Source of the DNA: Bolinopsis microptera
Taxonomy: Eukaryota > Ctenophora > Tentaculata > Lobata > Bolinopsidae
Assembly: GCF_026151205.1 (NCBI RefSeq)
Contig: NC_087082.1
Location: 5,339,908 to 5,403,907 of the forward strand
Direction of reading: 5' to 3'
Length of the DNA: 64,000 nt
Shown: piece by piece, positions 46,136-56,885 of the stretch
Layout: every line of letters starts with the position of its first letter
Position numbering within the stretch: the first letter of the stretch is position 1
Position numbers and translations under genes: made by a program
The notes under the pieces: generated by a model
What the model was told of the DNA's origin: nothing
Seen by the model: the letters and a program-made list of their open reading frames with translations, nothing else
Database searches by the model: none

Positions 46136-46713
46136 TCTTCCAAACCAAAATCAGATATAAATGATTTCGGAAATTCACCCAGAATTTCAAATTCCATATA
46201 ATGTGACAGAATTTACATCATTTCCCAATAACCAAGTGCATGTATTAGCTAACTTTTCAAAACAACATATTTTAGGGCTATGATTGGCAGAAGAACCATC
46301 AAATAATGAGTTGAAAGGGTTTTGAGGACACCTCACAGTAGAAAAGAGGTCTCGTATTTTGAGTGTGACAAAGTTTACGAAATATTGCCTTAAAGCTGTT
46401 CGATCCGTGCCCTTTAACCAATGTTGTATCATAATTGTTAGATTGACCTAATCTACTATATTTCAGTCCAAGGAATGATAATTGGGCAGCTATGGTAAAC
46501 AATGTCACAAAAATGTGACATTTTTTACATTATAGTGCCTAAAAGCAATACATTTTATTTCTGAGCAGTGCATATGGGAGTATGGGTCACGTGGCTAATG
46601 TTCAGAACTTATGAACACGCTAGATTAATAGATGCTAAGATTAAGCCACTATCGTCGAAAACGCTATTTTAGAAATTTACCAATATCCTCAAACTTCAAT
46701 GAACGTGTCCATA

Positions 46714-47390
46714 TAGTAGTAGTACTAGTAGAAGTAGAAGATGGGACCGGAAATGCTCTGTTGCGGAGAAATTGAGGTCACCTCGCCAGATACTGTAGTG
46801 ACTTACTGTTAACATGCACTGCAAACAATGGCTTCAATTGGACAAAGCAATTCAGTTTATTATCATTAAATAAGATATAATAATATCTTAACTAAAACTA
46901 AAACTAAAATAGTTACGCAATAGTAAAATAAATATCAATTTTTCAAGCCCGGAATGTAGCAATTCAGTTTATTATCATTAAATAAGATACATACAAGGAA
47001 TGTTGCATCTCCGCCCAAATTATTTCAGCAGTGCTTCTAACAGCCTTGTAGTTACACAAAGTGTTTGGGGAGCTTACAACTAACTCTCCTAAAAAATACT
47101 TAACTAATAGTCGTGATAATATTAATATCAATATTATGTTGTTTTAGAGTAATGGTTCCTAAGGTGAAGGTAATTGTTTCTTACCTGCACTTTGACCAGG
47201 AAATGCTCGATTACAAAAATTTGAATCCTCAAACAAAATTTGTATGGTATGGGAAGGGTGCGATAGATGGTTACTGAACTTCCTATGAGGTCATTTGGGT
47301 TGGCAGTTTTGGACAGTTTTGGTGTATGCCCCCTTAACTGTTTCTTACTTTCATTTTACATATTATTTCGCCTCATTCATCCTAATTTCA
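46714..47390. other. Intergenic region
   Basis: TAG-rich start (46714-46740). A repeat of CAATTCAGTTTATTATCATT with AAATAAGATA occurs at about 46849 and 46960. No gene supported. Confidence 0.4.
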
Positions 47391-47677
47391 GAGTGAGAAA
47401 CCACAACCAATGCATCATCACCCCTATCCAGCTGCTAAACAGAGACATCTCACCCTCCAAACCCCCCTCCTCACACCACATACCCCACTCCTCACACACT
47501 ACACAACACACAGAGGGGGAGTGGGACAGGGAGGTGGTGTTGAGGGTGCCCTCTAGAGCTTATATTTACAATCTCTCTCCCACAGTTACCTCTCTTAACA
47601 ATGTGAACTCTGTCGACTACAACTTCAACCATTTCACCTTCAAGTACGCTTTCAACATTCACTACATTCACCTTTAA
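47391..47677 (+). CDS. Possible exon, unknown product
   Basis: An open stretch with protein-like composition (NQCIITPIQLLNRDISPS, then EGEWDREVVLRVPSRAYIYN) follows an acceptor-like CATCCTAATTTCAG ending at 47390. It runs into a 34-bp tandem repeat that supplies the stop. The frame also extends upstream to an ATG at 47267, but that part looks less protein-like. No domain recognised. It might be an exon of the same gene as 48096-48320. Confidence 0.2.
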
Positions 47678-47815
47678 GTACGCTTACAACATTCACTACT
47701 TCAACTATTTCACCTTCAAGTACGCTTACATCATTCATTACATTCACCTTTAAGTACGCTTACATCATTCACTACATTCACCATCAAGTACGCTTACATC
47801 ATTCACAACATTTAC
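47638..47815. repeat. 34-bp minisatellite, about 5 copies
   Basis: Units of TTCACCTT.AAGTACGCTT followed by ACATCATTCACTACA, period 34 (one longer unit). Confidence 0.85.
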
Positions 47816-48095
47816 ATAAACTTGTTAGATATTGCTGAGAAGTGAAACCAATAGTTTAGTCTACGAAACTAGGACTAGTCTACCGAACTTTGACATCTGC
47901 CCAAAACAGATGCTACCTATAAAAAACTATTAATTAATAAGATGATGTGTTAGTTGACAGATGCACTTACATTAAATACTAAATATAGTGAATAGTTACT
48001 ACTTCTAGGTAAATACTGAATATAGTCACTAGTTTGCACTTAAACATATTCAGGTTCATACAGGTAAATCTAGTGACTAGTGATTAGTTTGAAAC

Positions 48096-48320
48096 ATGTT
48101 CAGGTACAGCGACACAGACTCAGACTACCTCCCTCCGTACAGTGAAGATAGCACAGGTGTAATGTTAGGACTCCAGCCTGGCAGCCCCGACCCTACGTAC
48201 AGTAACCATGGCAACACTGTGTTACCATACACTCACAATCATCCTGGAGGGGGGTTCTCTCACAATCATACTCATCACATTGAAGAGGATAACAAGTTAG
48301 TCAGTATGATAAGAGCCTGA
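48096..48320 (+). CDS. Possible small ORF or exon, unknown product
   Basis: 74 codons from ATG 48096 to TGA 48318-48320. The product is acidic at the start (YSDTDSDYLPPYSED), then Gly, Pro, Asn and His-rich (HNHPGGGFSHNHTHH). There is no signal peptide or membrane segment. A splice acceptor-like TTCAG is at 48100-48104 and a donor-like CA|GTATGA near 48306, so it may be an internal exon. No family recognised. Confidence 0.3.
   Translation: MFRYSDTDSDYLPPYSEDSTGVMLGLQPGSPDPTYSNHGNTVLPYTHNHPGGGFSHNHTHHIEEDNKLVSMIRA
48202..48215 (+). promoter_or_regulatory. RFX X-box match inside the small ORF
   Basis: GTAACCATGGCAAC fits the X-box consensus exactly. It lies within the putative reading frame 48096-48320, so it may be coding coincidence. 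Confidence 0.25.
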
Positions 48321-48369
48321 TTACTTAAAATATTATTCTAAATATTTACCTGCACAAAATATTGTGGTC

Positions 48370-48630
48370 AGGGTTGGGGTTGGGGTTGGGGTTGGGGTTG
48401 GGGTTGGGGTTGGGGTTGGGGTTGGGGTTGGGGTTGGGGTTGGGGTTGGGGTTGGGGTTGGGGTTGGGGTTGGGGTTGGGGTTGGGGTTGGGGTTGGGGT
48501 TGGGGTTGGGGTTGGGGTTGGGGTTGGGGTCGGGGTCGGGGTCGGGGTTGGGGTCTGGGTCTGGGTCTGGGTCTGGGTCTGGGTCGGGGTTGGGGTCGGG
48601 GTTGGGGTAGGGGTTGGGGTCGGGGAGAAT
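48370..48630. repeat. (GGGGTT)n array with GGGGTC/GGGTCT variants
   Basis: About 28 near-perfect hexamers and then degenerate GGGGTC and GGGTCT units. Strong G-quadruplex potential on the plus strand. The unit equals the ciliate-type TTGGGG telomere repeat. Flanking sequence contains AACCTAACCCTAA near 48645. Open frames on both strands are repeat products. Confidence 0.95.
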
Positions 48631-51600
48631 TTTCTTTCAACCTTAACCTAACCCTAATTTTTTCACCGAAAAATCTCTCACCGTAGAGTTTCGGACTCAC
48701 TTGAAGAAGAAATGTGTACAACATAGCCCGGTATTATATTACCGGCCATTAATTCAGGGCCCCATTAATAAAATTGGGCCCTGAATACGATGAATATCAT
48801 TATTGTCCAGTGTCCACCTTATACTGTAGTGAATGCTCTAGTGCTACAGTACCCAGTACCCACTTTAGTGAGAGAACTTCTCACCACATGAAATGTCAGT
48901 AAGGGTTTATTAGATGGAGATCCACTTAGGTGGATGTATGTTGAAGTTTCCAGGTGGTTTCCATAGTAACTAACTACACGGATAGGAGGTTTTAACACTT
49001 TTTGGGGTACAGGTATACACTGTTAAAGTATTTATCCGTGTGAAATATTAAATTGTACAACCAAGGTTAATTGCATCTCTAACTGATATAGGGACATCCC
49101 GGTGCATCTCAACCTAGAAAAGGAGCCTAGCAGCTGGTGTTTATCATAATTCACAATTCGATCAAGTTACGGCGGTCACACTCTCGAACGTTGGCAATGT
49201 CTTATTTTGTAGCGCGCGATGACAGTTTTTTACTGAAAGTTCTAAAACAACTGCGTCCACCATGACATAAAGCCACGCCGGGCGCGCAACCTTTGAGCCT
49301 CTTTGTGTATTACACTTACAGTATAACTGATTACTGGTTCAGTTCATTTACAATTAAGTATTAACTATCAAAATAATCGTTCAAAATACTCCAGTAACCA
49401 GTAATTTAGAAGGCGAGATCCTTACCGTCCTCAACAGTTGAATTTCGTTATTCGTATGGAAGATCACTCGTTATGGTCCCTGGCCTTGTACGGTAGTCGG
49501 TACAGTGTTTTATGAAACTGTTCTTGATTGATAAGACGATTTAACCATCTTGGTTTATCTGGAATCCCCATGATCATCAATCCCAACATTATATTAAAAA
49601 TGATGAGAACTTTCACTAAAAGTTCTGAGTACACATTTGACCGGCCAAATGTTCTCCGCGACAATCTCAAAGCTGGTAAGTAACAACACGTGACCAAACA
49701 CATTGAGCTAAAAGATGTTTTGATTAATTTACCGTGTTGTTGCTATCCTCCAACCACTCTTTACCGTACATTTTTACCGACTCTTTACCGAGACTTTATA
49801 TCCTTCTATTTATTGATTAGCTGTAAATAACAATAGTTACGTAAATCATTGTCTTTACTCCGTTCTATAACGATATCTTGAGACCACAAGACCCTTTTAT
49901 CTATTAACTCCGATCATTTCTCCTTTTATTCTAATATTTTCAAACTTTGTTACTATCGTTATGGCTTCACTTGTTATAGGAAACTTCCCTGAACCGGATT
50001 ATAAACGTTGCTACTAGCACACGCTTCAACTCGTTACTATTTCAATAATGAAAGTACAAATATCAAAGTGTTTGCCAATCTTCTTGTTAAAGCGGGGAAA
50101 TAGTCATGATCCACTGCGATGTTTACAAGCATAATAATTTGTAGATAATAACATATTAGTAGATTGCTACAGTCGCACACTAATTGCTACAGTCGCACAC
50201 TAATAAGAATATTAGCATATGCAATAAGTGCTTATTTTTGCTCATGTTTCTCTCTTTGAACTATCCGCTCGAAATCTCTTCAAACTCACTATTATTCCAG
50301 AGTTGTGTTGAGCTGAATTAGCATCTGCTAATCAGGAATCATGCGTTCTGTGTGTCGTAATACGTGTTGTGTGTCGTAATACGTGTCGTAATACGTTCCA
50401 CACAATATAGACTAGTTATCCTATTATTTTACCCCCTGCTGTTTAAATATAATTGAAACATCCTAGTCTATAAGTCTACACAGTCTTATGTGAATCTTTG
50501 CAGGGTAGATATACGGAGGGTGTTATCTGGCGTAGATCGGACTTAGTTCCTACCAAGTATTAGTAGTAGTAGTAGTCAACAGAGTGGTCTATATAACGTG
50601 GTTATTGAAAGAAAAGTCGCATTATTAGTTGTAGAAAGTAGTCGTGGTGTGAATAAGTTTAACGAAAGAATTTGGACCTATTGAAACGTCGCAAGCCCTT
50701 TAATTAGGCGGAGTTCAAGAGATTTGCAACACTGTGTTTCCTCTACTTCAACAGCAAGCACTCGATTACAGGGCAATTTATATCACCACCACATGCTGCC
50801 CTCTGTATATCACGTGACCATGTGGGGAGGGGCTTCTTCTTGACAAATACTTCTCATCATAGACTCTGCTATTTCGCTATTCTGATGATATTATACACTG
50901 TGTTTTGGACGCCTTTAAGTTTTTAGCACGGCATTTATTGGGTTTTAATAAGAGATGTATCATCATGAGATAGTATTCATGGTTTTAACTTTTTAAGATA
51001 TTTGGATCATGCTTTACGAAATGTGTGTGATTAAATTTTAGCTTTGACGTTGTGAGGTAGTAAAGTTACTCCCTCTTGAATATTGCTTGTTTAATGTTAT
51101 TCATATCACTCTTATATCGCAGCAGCAAAGAAAAATGTGATATTGTATATCATTCTCTCACAATCATTATTATAAATAGATAAAGTAATACAGCAGTGTC
51201 GCCAACATAATATAGTACTGATGAAGTTCAATTGTTGAGGAAGAACTTGTGGTCGTATTGCTTGATAATCATCTAAAAACATTGAGAAACAGTAGTAGTA
51301 GTAAGGTAGTAGTAGAAGCAGCACTGTACTGATCATGAAATGGCTGGCATTTCTTTCTGTGGTTTTCTAATTTTAGTCATTGTTCTGCTTTCTAGAGATT
51401 CCACTGGTTAACAGTTAACACAGTTTATACCAAGTACCGACGTTTCCGCTACTGTCAAACAAAATATATTTGTTTGAAATTTTAAGTTAACGAAAAAAAG
51501 CTTTATGTTGGAGCAGATAAAGTTTATTATTATATCATAAACAAAACCAATTTATTAATGATTTTGCGTCACAGAACTCTCGATAAGTTAAACATGAGGT

Positions 51601-51785
51601 AACCGAGCTGATAGCTTTTCACTCCGCAAGTCACGCTTAACTTGATCCTCCGCAAGTCACGTTTGTTTCATCTACTAGTCAGGGTAATTTCAAGTCGACA
51701 GCTTGCGAAGAAGAGACATATGGCTGAGTGATCATATCCTTGTTAGTCGATATTGTGATAACATAATGATATAATGCTCTTCAGT
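48631..51785. other. Intergenic region
   Basis: No gene supported. A perfect repeat of ATTGCTACAGTCGCACACTA occurs at 50164 and 50188. GTGTCGTAATACGT occurs three times at 50353-50396. CTCCGCAAGT occurs at 51622 and 51648. Confidence 0.4.
48957..48970 (+). promoter_or_regulatory. RFX X-box match
   Basis: GTTTCCATAGTAAC fits GTHNCC-AT-RRNAAC. No nearby gene start was recognised. Confidence 0.3.
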
Positions 51786-51912
51786 TCACAGTTGATCACA
51801 TACTATAATACCGGGTTAGTTACCTAGCAACTAACCTGTAGTTCACATACTATAATACCCGGTTAGTTACCTAGCAACTAACCTGTAGTTCACATACTAT
51901 AATACCCGGTTC
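51786..51912. repeat. About 56-bp tandem repeat with internal palindrome, 2.3 copies
   Basis: Units run GTTCACATACTATAATAC, CCGGTTAGTTACCTAGCAAC, TAACCTGTA. The GGTTAGTT...AACTAACC arms can pair, and the centre is a GTTACC-T-AGCAAC X-box-like site. Confidence 0.85.
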
Positions 51913-53111
51913 TTCACGTGATTGGACTAGCTTATTTGTCTTTCTTCCCTCAATTTGTGTCCTCTTAATTGTAGTTTAGTAGCAACTATTGGGGGCGACA
52001 TTTAAAGAGGATCTCCATTCAAGTGTGCGACTCGGAATCTGACCATTTTCTCTTATCGGCTGCTTTTTAATTAATTCTCAAATACTGAATTTCTGTGTTA
52101 TACTGTTGGCAGCTCCACCATTGAGTTAAAGCTCTGTTTCAGATGTAGATTCATGGTTAGTTGTATTCAAAATATAAGAATGGCCAACCTACTTGCAAAC
52201 TTTATTAAACAGTTTTGATCTGCTTCCGATCTTCTAGCTGTACCAGGAAAGCAAAAAGTAAACGGGGTTTAAATTGTGATCAGCATCGGCCAACATGTTA
52301 ATTACTGATTGTTTACTTACTACAACAATTCTCTGTTATCTGTGTAGTACATTTCTTATATAGTCAGATCATGTGTGATCCGTTGAGGATATAGTTAACA
52401 TTTACTTGAACTTTATTTTTTACTTGCGGTTTAAATCCGGACAATTATTCGTCCAGATGGCGACAAATTCATGTAAAATGTTAAAACTGGTTAAGTGATC
52501 AGTAGTAGTAACAGTGTAGTAACAATGTTACTTCACTAATAATATACTCCTTCATAATATGTTAACATCGGCACTTTCTCCGGAATCTGGTTATTCCATC
52601 AGATTGTTACAACTTACAGCTTCAGTAAATTAGTAACAGCCTACAGAGTATAATTGTAGGATCGTATTTCATATTGTTCGTGATTATCTCGCCTGTCAAG
52701 GTAACTTTACTTTTATCTGATTGGGTAAATAGCGACGGGATATTGTTTTTAACGTTGCGTTCGATTTGCTGATTTGGGATCAATATTATATGATGGTGGA
52801 CTTTCATTCCTATGCGACATCGATTTGCATTTCTGTATTGCGTTATCGCCGGTCTGCTGAATTTTTCATTCCAAGATGATTGGGTAGCTAAAGTTAGGCT
52901 TTGTAAATTATAGGTTGAGGTTTTTTATTGTAACCTTACTTCTTGTGACCCTGTCCGGACCCGGTCACACAGTTTAGATCGGTATTCACAGCTGTTATAA
53001 CTTATTATTGTAATCTGTAGTACGATGAACTATAAGCAGTACTGAGCGGACGACAGAACTAACCGTAACCTAGCAACTAACCGGACAACAGAACTAACAG
53101 AACGGACGAAG
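51913..53111. other. Region upstream of candidate first exon
   Basis: No coding sequence recognised. ACGTAACCTAGCAACTAACC-type sequence recurs at 53063-53082, close to the candidate start at 53112. Confidence 0.35.
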
Positions 53112-53185
53112 ATGAACCGAGGGAGAAGACAAGAGTTGGACTGGAGTGTCATTCTTCAGTCCATCGCTACCAGATACCACTTTAG
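53112..53185 (+). CDS. Candidate first coding exon A (phase 2)
   Basis: ATG at 53112 opens 24 codons and a split Arg codon before a strong donor, TTTAG|GTAAGATC at 53186. The peptide starts MNRGRRQE and ends DWSVILQSIATRYHF. It shares the pattern DW..I...I...Y.F and the phase-2 donor with candidate exon B at 60451-60563. This suggests alternative first exons of one gene, or exons of paralogs, whose remaining exons I cannot find in the window. No family recognised. Confidence 0.4.
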
Positions 53186-53567
53186 GTAAGATCATCTAGC
53201 GCATTTGACTCCTGATTTAGGATTTATCAGCGCTTGGTGAGAAAGTGACTAAAAATTCTGTGGGCTATCATTTGTGAAAAATTATCTCTTATAAATTAAG
53301 ACATTTTTCATCATTCATATAAATTGAAGCCAGATCAGCTTTAAGATTGCGGATCAGGCCAATATTTATTTCCATATCAAATTTCATAAAAGTAAACATG
53401 GTTGGTGGTTTCGCATCCTGAACCCTGTACAAAAAAGTAATGCAAATCGTTCCAACGTCGGATGTAAACGCAATATGTACTTGTTTTCCCACAAATTATA
53501 AATGTAGTCAAAAATACTTATTCTTTTAGAATCTAAGAATTTCCATAACGGACGAGTGCGGGGTTCT

Positions 53568-54089
53568 CTAAGTTCTTGGGCTTTGGCAAGCGAAAGGGCG
53601 GAACCTCTTGAGTCTGAAGGAGTCATCAACAGTCCCCCACCTCGACAGAGCCAGCACATCCTGACCCTCTTTCATGTACCTCCCCCAGTTATCATTCCCC
53701 GCCTTCCTCTCCCAAGGTAGCTCCCACTCTATCTCCTCCCCATCAACCCACACAAACTCTCCTTCCTTCTTCAGGTCATTCCCTCCGAGCCACACCCAGT
53801 TGTTAGCATTCCACCTCCTCCACGACTCTTCCTTCGGTCCCAGGAAGAATGTGATCGCTTCTAACATCTCCGAGAGCTCTTCTTTGGATCTGATCTTAGC
53901 TAGCTGGAGTCCGGCCTCTGTACAGGCCGTCTTGGCAGCTTGCCAAGTTGATTTCATTGGGGATACAACGTACTTTCCTTGGTAAAGCACGGTGCTTGGG
54001 TTCTGGAGTCCTGTCAGTTGGTTTATTTGCAAGTCTGTGATTGCTGCGGTGAGACTCACGAGAAGACAGAGAATCAATGGGATGTCCAT
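53568..54089 (-). CDS. Secreted C-type-lectin-like domain protein, single exon
   Basis: 173 residues from ATG 54087-54089 to TAG. A signal peptide covers residues 1-17 or so (MDIPLILCLLVSLTAAIT). One C-type-lectin-like fold follows: WQAAKTAC.EAGLQLAKIRS.EE (49-71), NNWVWLGGND (96-105), EGEFVWVDG (109-117) and a closing RFRPFAC (162-168). Only the outer disulfide pair C56-C168 is present; the inner Cys pair expected near 143-158 is missing. No EPN or QPD sugar-binding motif and no WND calcium motif is visible. It is probably secreted and not a classical calcium-dependent sugar binder. Length and single-domain layout are normal for small invertebrate lectins. It lies opposite to the candidate exons around it. 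Confidence 0.85.
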   Translation of the reverse strand: MDIPLILCLLVSLTAAITDLQINQLTGLQNPSTVLYQGKYVVSPMKSTWQAAKTACTEAGLQLAKIRSKEELSEMLEAITFFLGPKEESWRRWNANNWVWLGGNDLKKEGEFVWVDGEEIEWELPWERKAGNDNWGRYMKEGQDVLALSRWGTVDDSFRLKRFRPFACQSPRT

Positions 54090-54359
54090 AATCTTGTCTT
54101 GATTGGATGAGGCAGATTAAACGATCTGTCTACCTGTTACCTTATGAACTTATGAAATAAACCGTATAAAAAATACTGTGAAGGATGGATGCCGACCACT
54201 CAAAATGGAAATAACTGCTTTGTCAGGTTTTTGTTGGAGATGAGAAATTTAGCAGCTGCTACTCCGTCAAATAAACCGAATAGGAATAATTGAATGAATG
54301 GGTGCGGACGACGGAAAGTAAAACTAATTTACAAGTAAAGTAAGAGAGTTGAGACAAAG

Positions 54360-54423
54360 ATGGAACATGGTGACTACTGTGACGTCATAACCACCTGCTT
54401 CGATCTGAGACACGTGCTGCGAG
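54360..54423 (+). CDS. Candidate first coding exon (phase 1)
   Basis: ATG at 54360 opens 21 codons (MEHGDYCDVITTCF, then DLRHVLR) and ends at a consensus donor CGAG|GTGAGAA at 54424. The frame stays open past the donor to 54638, so a short intronless protein is also possible. A TGCTTGCGGAG word follows at 54437. The phase differs from the exons at 53112, 60451 and 62259, so it need not be part of the same gene. Confidence 0.3.
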
Positions 54424-55518
54424 GTGAGAATACAAATGCTTGCGGAGTAGTAAAAATACCCTCAGTAGTGAATTACATTTTAACATTTTATTTATTGCAT
54501 AAAAGAGAACCTGCTAACACAATGTTAAAGAGACCAACGGTGGGGGGAACGGTTGATTGTGATATTTTAGAATGGTACTGCCACTGTTTACTCATAGTTA
54601 GGACTATGGCAAAAAACCAATCCATTCGCCAAAAATAGCGATCAGCGATCAACGAATGTAAGCTTTTCCTTCAAATAAATACCCAAATTTAAAGCATTTT
54701 GTTAATAACGTAGCGAGAAAATTAACTTTTGTCGGGGTAAAATCTCGCCCTGACATTAAGTTTGAAAAGGGAGGATCCAGAAGATTCTTTCTATCAATCC
54801 TATATTACAAAACGATCACATCTATCAAGTTATAAACGAGAATAATAACTCAAAGCATATTTAATATTTATATACTGTTCTCAATAGCAATTCAAATAAT
54901 TCTTAACATGTTCGCAATTTGCACACACCAGTGAACACAATTTTTTGCAGAGATCTAGTTATTTGTAACTCTGGTGCTTGTATTTAAAGATTATTTTCTT
55001 ACTGTTCTACATGTCTTCCTTTCGTTGTCGTCGATTTGAAAGTATCTTATGACATGTCCGACTGTCCGAGATCGCGCTCAAAAGTAATATTAACCTGGCT
55101 TTTGTCTTTCTCAGCCCCACAAAAGTGGGCAGAACTGTTAAATGACTCATTTTACATCTTTTATCACACAACCAGGCTGCCACATTTTAACACAACCTCA
55201 TTTTTTGACGGTGTTTCCAGGTCCAAGATTTTCAAAATCGAATAAAAAAGTTTCTGTTTGTTTGTTGTTTGTTTATAGAACCCGTCCCCAATCTCGTATC
55301 GGAAAATGACTAAACTCAGGTCTGAGTGTGAATACGGGTGGTACCTGCAAGAGTGTTCAGTAAGCATTTAGAGTTCTGTAAAACTGCAGTTACAATTGTG
55401 CTAGAGTATTTTTAGTATATACGATTGGTATCAGATTTATATCCCTACATGCTTCCAAAATTTGTAAAGCCGTTGTACATACATATTATATTACACCGGA
55501 GCCTACACAGTGCAATCT
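54424..55518. other. Non-coding, possibly intronic
   Basis: AT-rich sequence with no further exon recognised on either strand. Confidence 0.35.
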
Positions 55519-55574
55519 CCTCCAGTCGATCTGCGCCGCGTATGTTTATATAAGCGCGCGGCGCAGACTGGAGG
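55519..55574. repeat. GC-rich hairpin
   Basis: Arms CCTCCAGTC(GAT)CTGCGCCGCG and CGCGCGGCGCAGACTGGAGG pair over about 19 bp, with a 3-base bulge and an AT-rich loop. It stands out in an AT-rich region. No microRNA evidence beyond the fold. Confidence 0.7.
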
Positions 55575-56784
55575 AAACCACACTCTGCAAGTTCGATCCA
55601 GTGCAATGCTACATGTACGTACTACGGCTTCATCTCCAACTTTCTGCACAATGTACTGGAATGTTTTGAAGGAAAAGAAAGAACAACAAAAATGATATAT
55701 ATAAATAAAATCAGCGATTTAATGTTAGCTTTAGGAGGGTAACTTTAATTCCCTGGTTTCTAAAATCAGCTTTTTAAAAAAAATAATAAAGTATGTAACG
55801 TCGATACCAAACCGATTATTGAGCGATAATAACTGAGTAGTTGATTCCTGGGTTGCGGAGTCATTCAGATGTTCCAGTTTTTTAATGTGGTTCTTGTTCA
55901 GTTCTTGACCAGAAGTGTCTAATGAAGTAAGTCAGACAAGCAAACTCTTCCTTAAATGCTGATATAAGTCGTCTCAATCCCAGAAATTATGAATGATGAC
56001 CCAGTGTAAAAGTGCAGAAATCGGCCGAAAATAACAAAGACTAAAAACAGTTAAAAAGTGACAGGATTCAAACACAAGGAAAATTAATAACTTAGAGCAT
56101 AATAAGGAATATCTCCTAACGTAATTTTCTGAGAGGGTGAGAGGTTCTTTAATTAGAGCTAATGATTAAAAGAGACCCACTAAAGGTACTAAATTAACCG
56201 GACTGCTAGCAAGGAATCGAGATTGGGAATAAAAATAAAAGCGGAATAAATTTTAAGATAATGAAACAGAAACTGAAAGCTAAAATATCTAAAAAAGTTT
56301 CTAAGGCCTATCTCAAAATTCAGCTCAATTGATTTCTTCTAAATGATCCCTAGAACATATCCTGAAAGTTTCAGGGTGATTGCTCAAAAAATTTAGGAGA
56401 AGATAGATTTTTAGACTCGATTTTCAGGGCGCGCGATTGAAAATCGCTCGCGCAATACAATTACACATAAGCGCTGACCTTTGACCAGCGATAATTTCGG
56501 CTAGGAACAATATTTTTCCATGGGACTAAAAGCAGCTGATAGATATTACTCCCTTCTATCAGAAACAACTATAAAATCAATTTCGAGATAATTTTGATGA
56601 AGACCCCCGCCCCCCTTGTATCACGTTGCGACCCCCACGGTCGTTTCACTATGGTCCTGACGATACAGGGGGAGCCTCGCACTTCGTGCTATTGTAAGGA
56701 TTGTGTCTCTTTAGTTTTACGAGTCTAGAGACTTATTTTAACTTCCCACTTTTTTATCACCATTTTGGTGATGGTGGTCACTCC
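55575..56784. other. Non-coding, nothing recognised
   Basis: AT-rich. A CG-rich inverted pair GATTTTCA...TGAAAATC with GCGCGCG is at 56418-56447. No gene supported. Confidence 0.4.
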
Positions 56785-56885
56785 CAACCACGCTGATATA
56801 ATGCTTGCGGAGGGTGCCCCAACCACGCTGATAGAATGCTTGCGGAGGGTGCCCCAACCACGCTAATATAATGCTTGCGGAGGAG
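56785..56885. repeat. 35-bp tandem repeat, three copies
   Basis: Units AACCACGCTGATATAATGCT then TGCGGAGGGTGCCCC. Each contains the dispersed word TGCTTGCGGAG (56802, 56837, 56872). Confidence 0.9.

Larger units (their letters stand above)
43653..46711. mobile_element. 3.06-kb non-autonomous TIR element with oriented internal motif
   Basis: Perfect 37-bp terminal inverted repeats start TGGACACGTTCATTGAAG (43653-43689 and 46675-46711), with TA on each side (43651-43652 and 46712-46713), as in Tc1/mariner-type insertion. Inside, the 15-bp word GTAAA-N5-GTCACA occurs forward at 43720, 43858, 44012, 44174, 44376, 44516, 44668, 44820, 44972, 45201, 45353, 45510 and 46495. It occurs in reverse (TGTGAC-N4-TTTAC) at 45726, 45837, 45948, 46059, 46202, 46364 and 46515. 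No transposase frame was seen. It is far longer than a usual mariner MITE. The class is inferred from the TA flanks alone. Confidence 0.8.

Noticed and set aside
48370-48655. True chromosome-end telomere
   Set aside because: Ordinary sequence continues for kilobases on both sides, and the array decays inward without a terminal structure.
48362-48724. Poly(Gly-Leu), poly(Gly-Val) and poly(Pro-Gln) frames
   Set aside because: They are translations of the (GGGGTT)n array in different frames.
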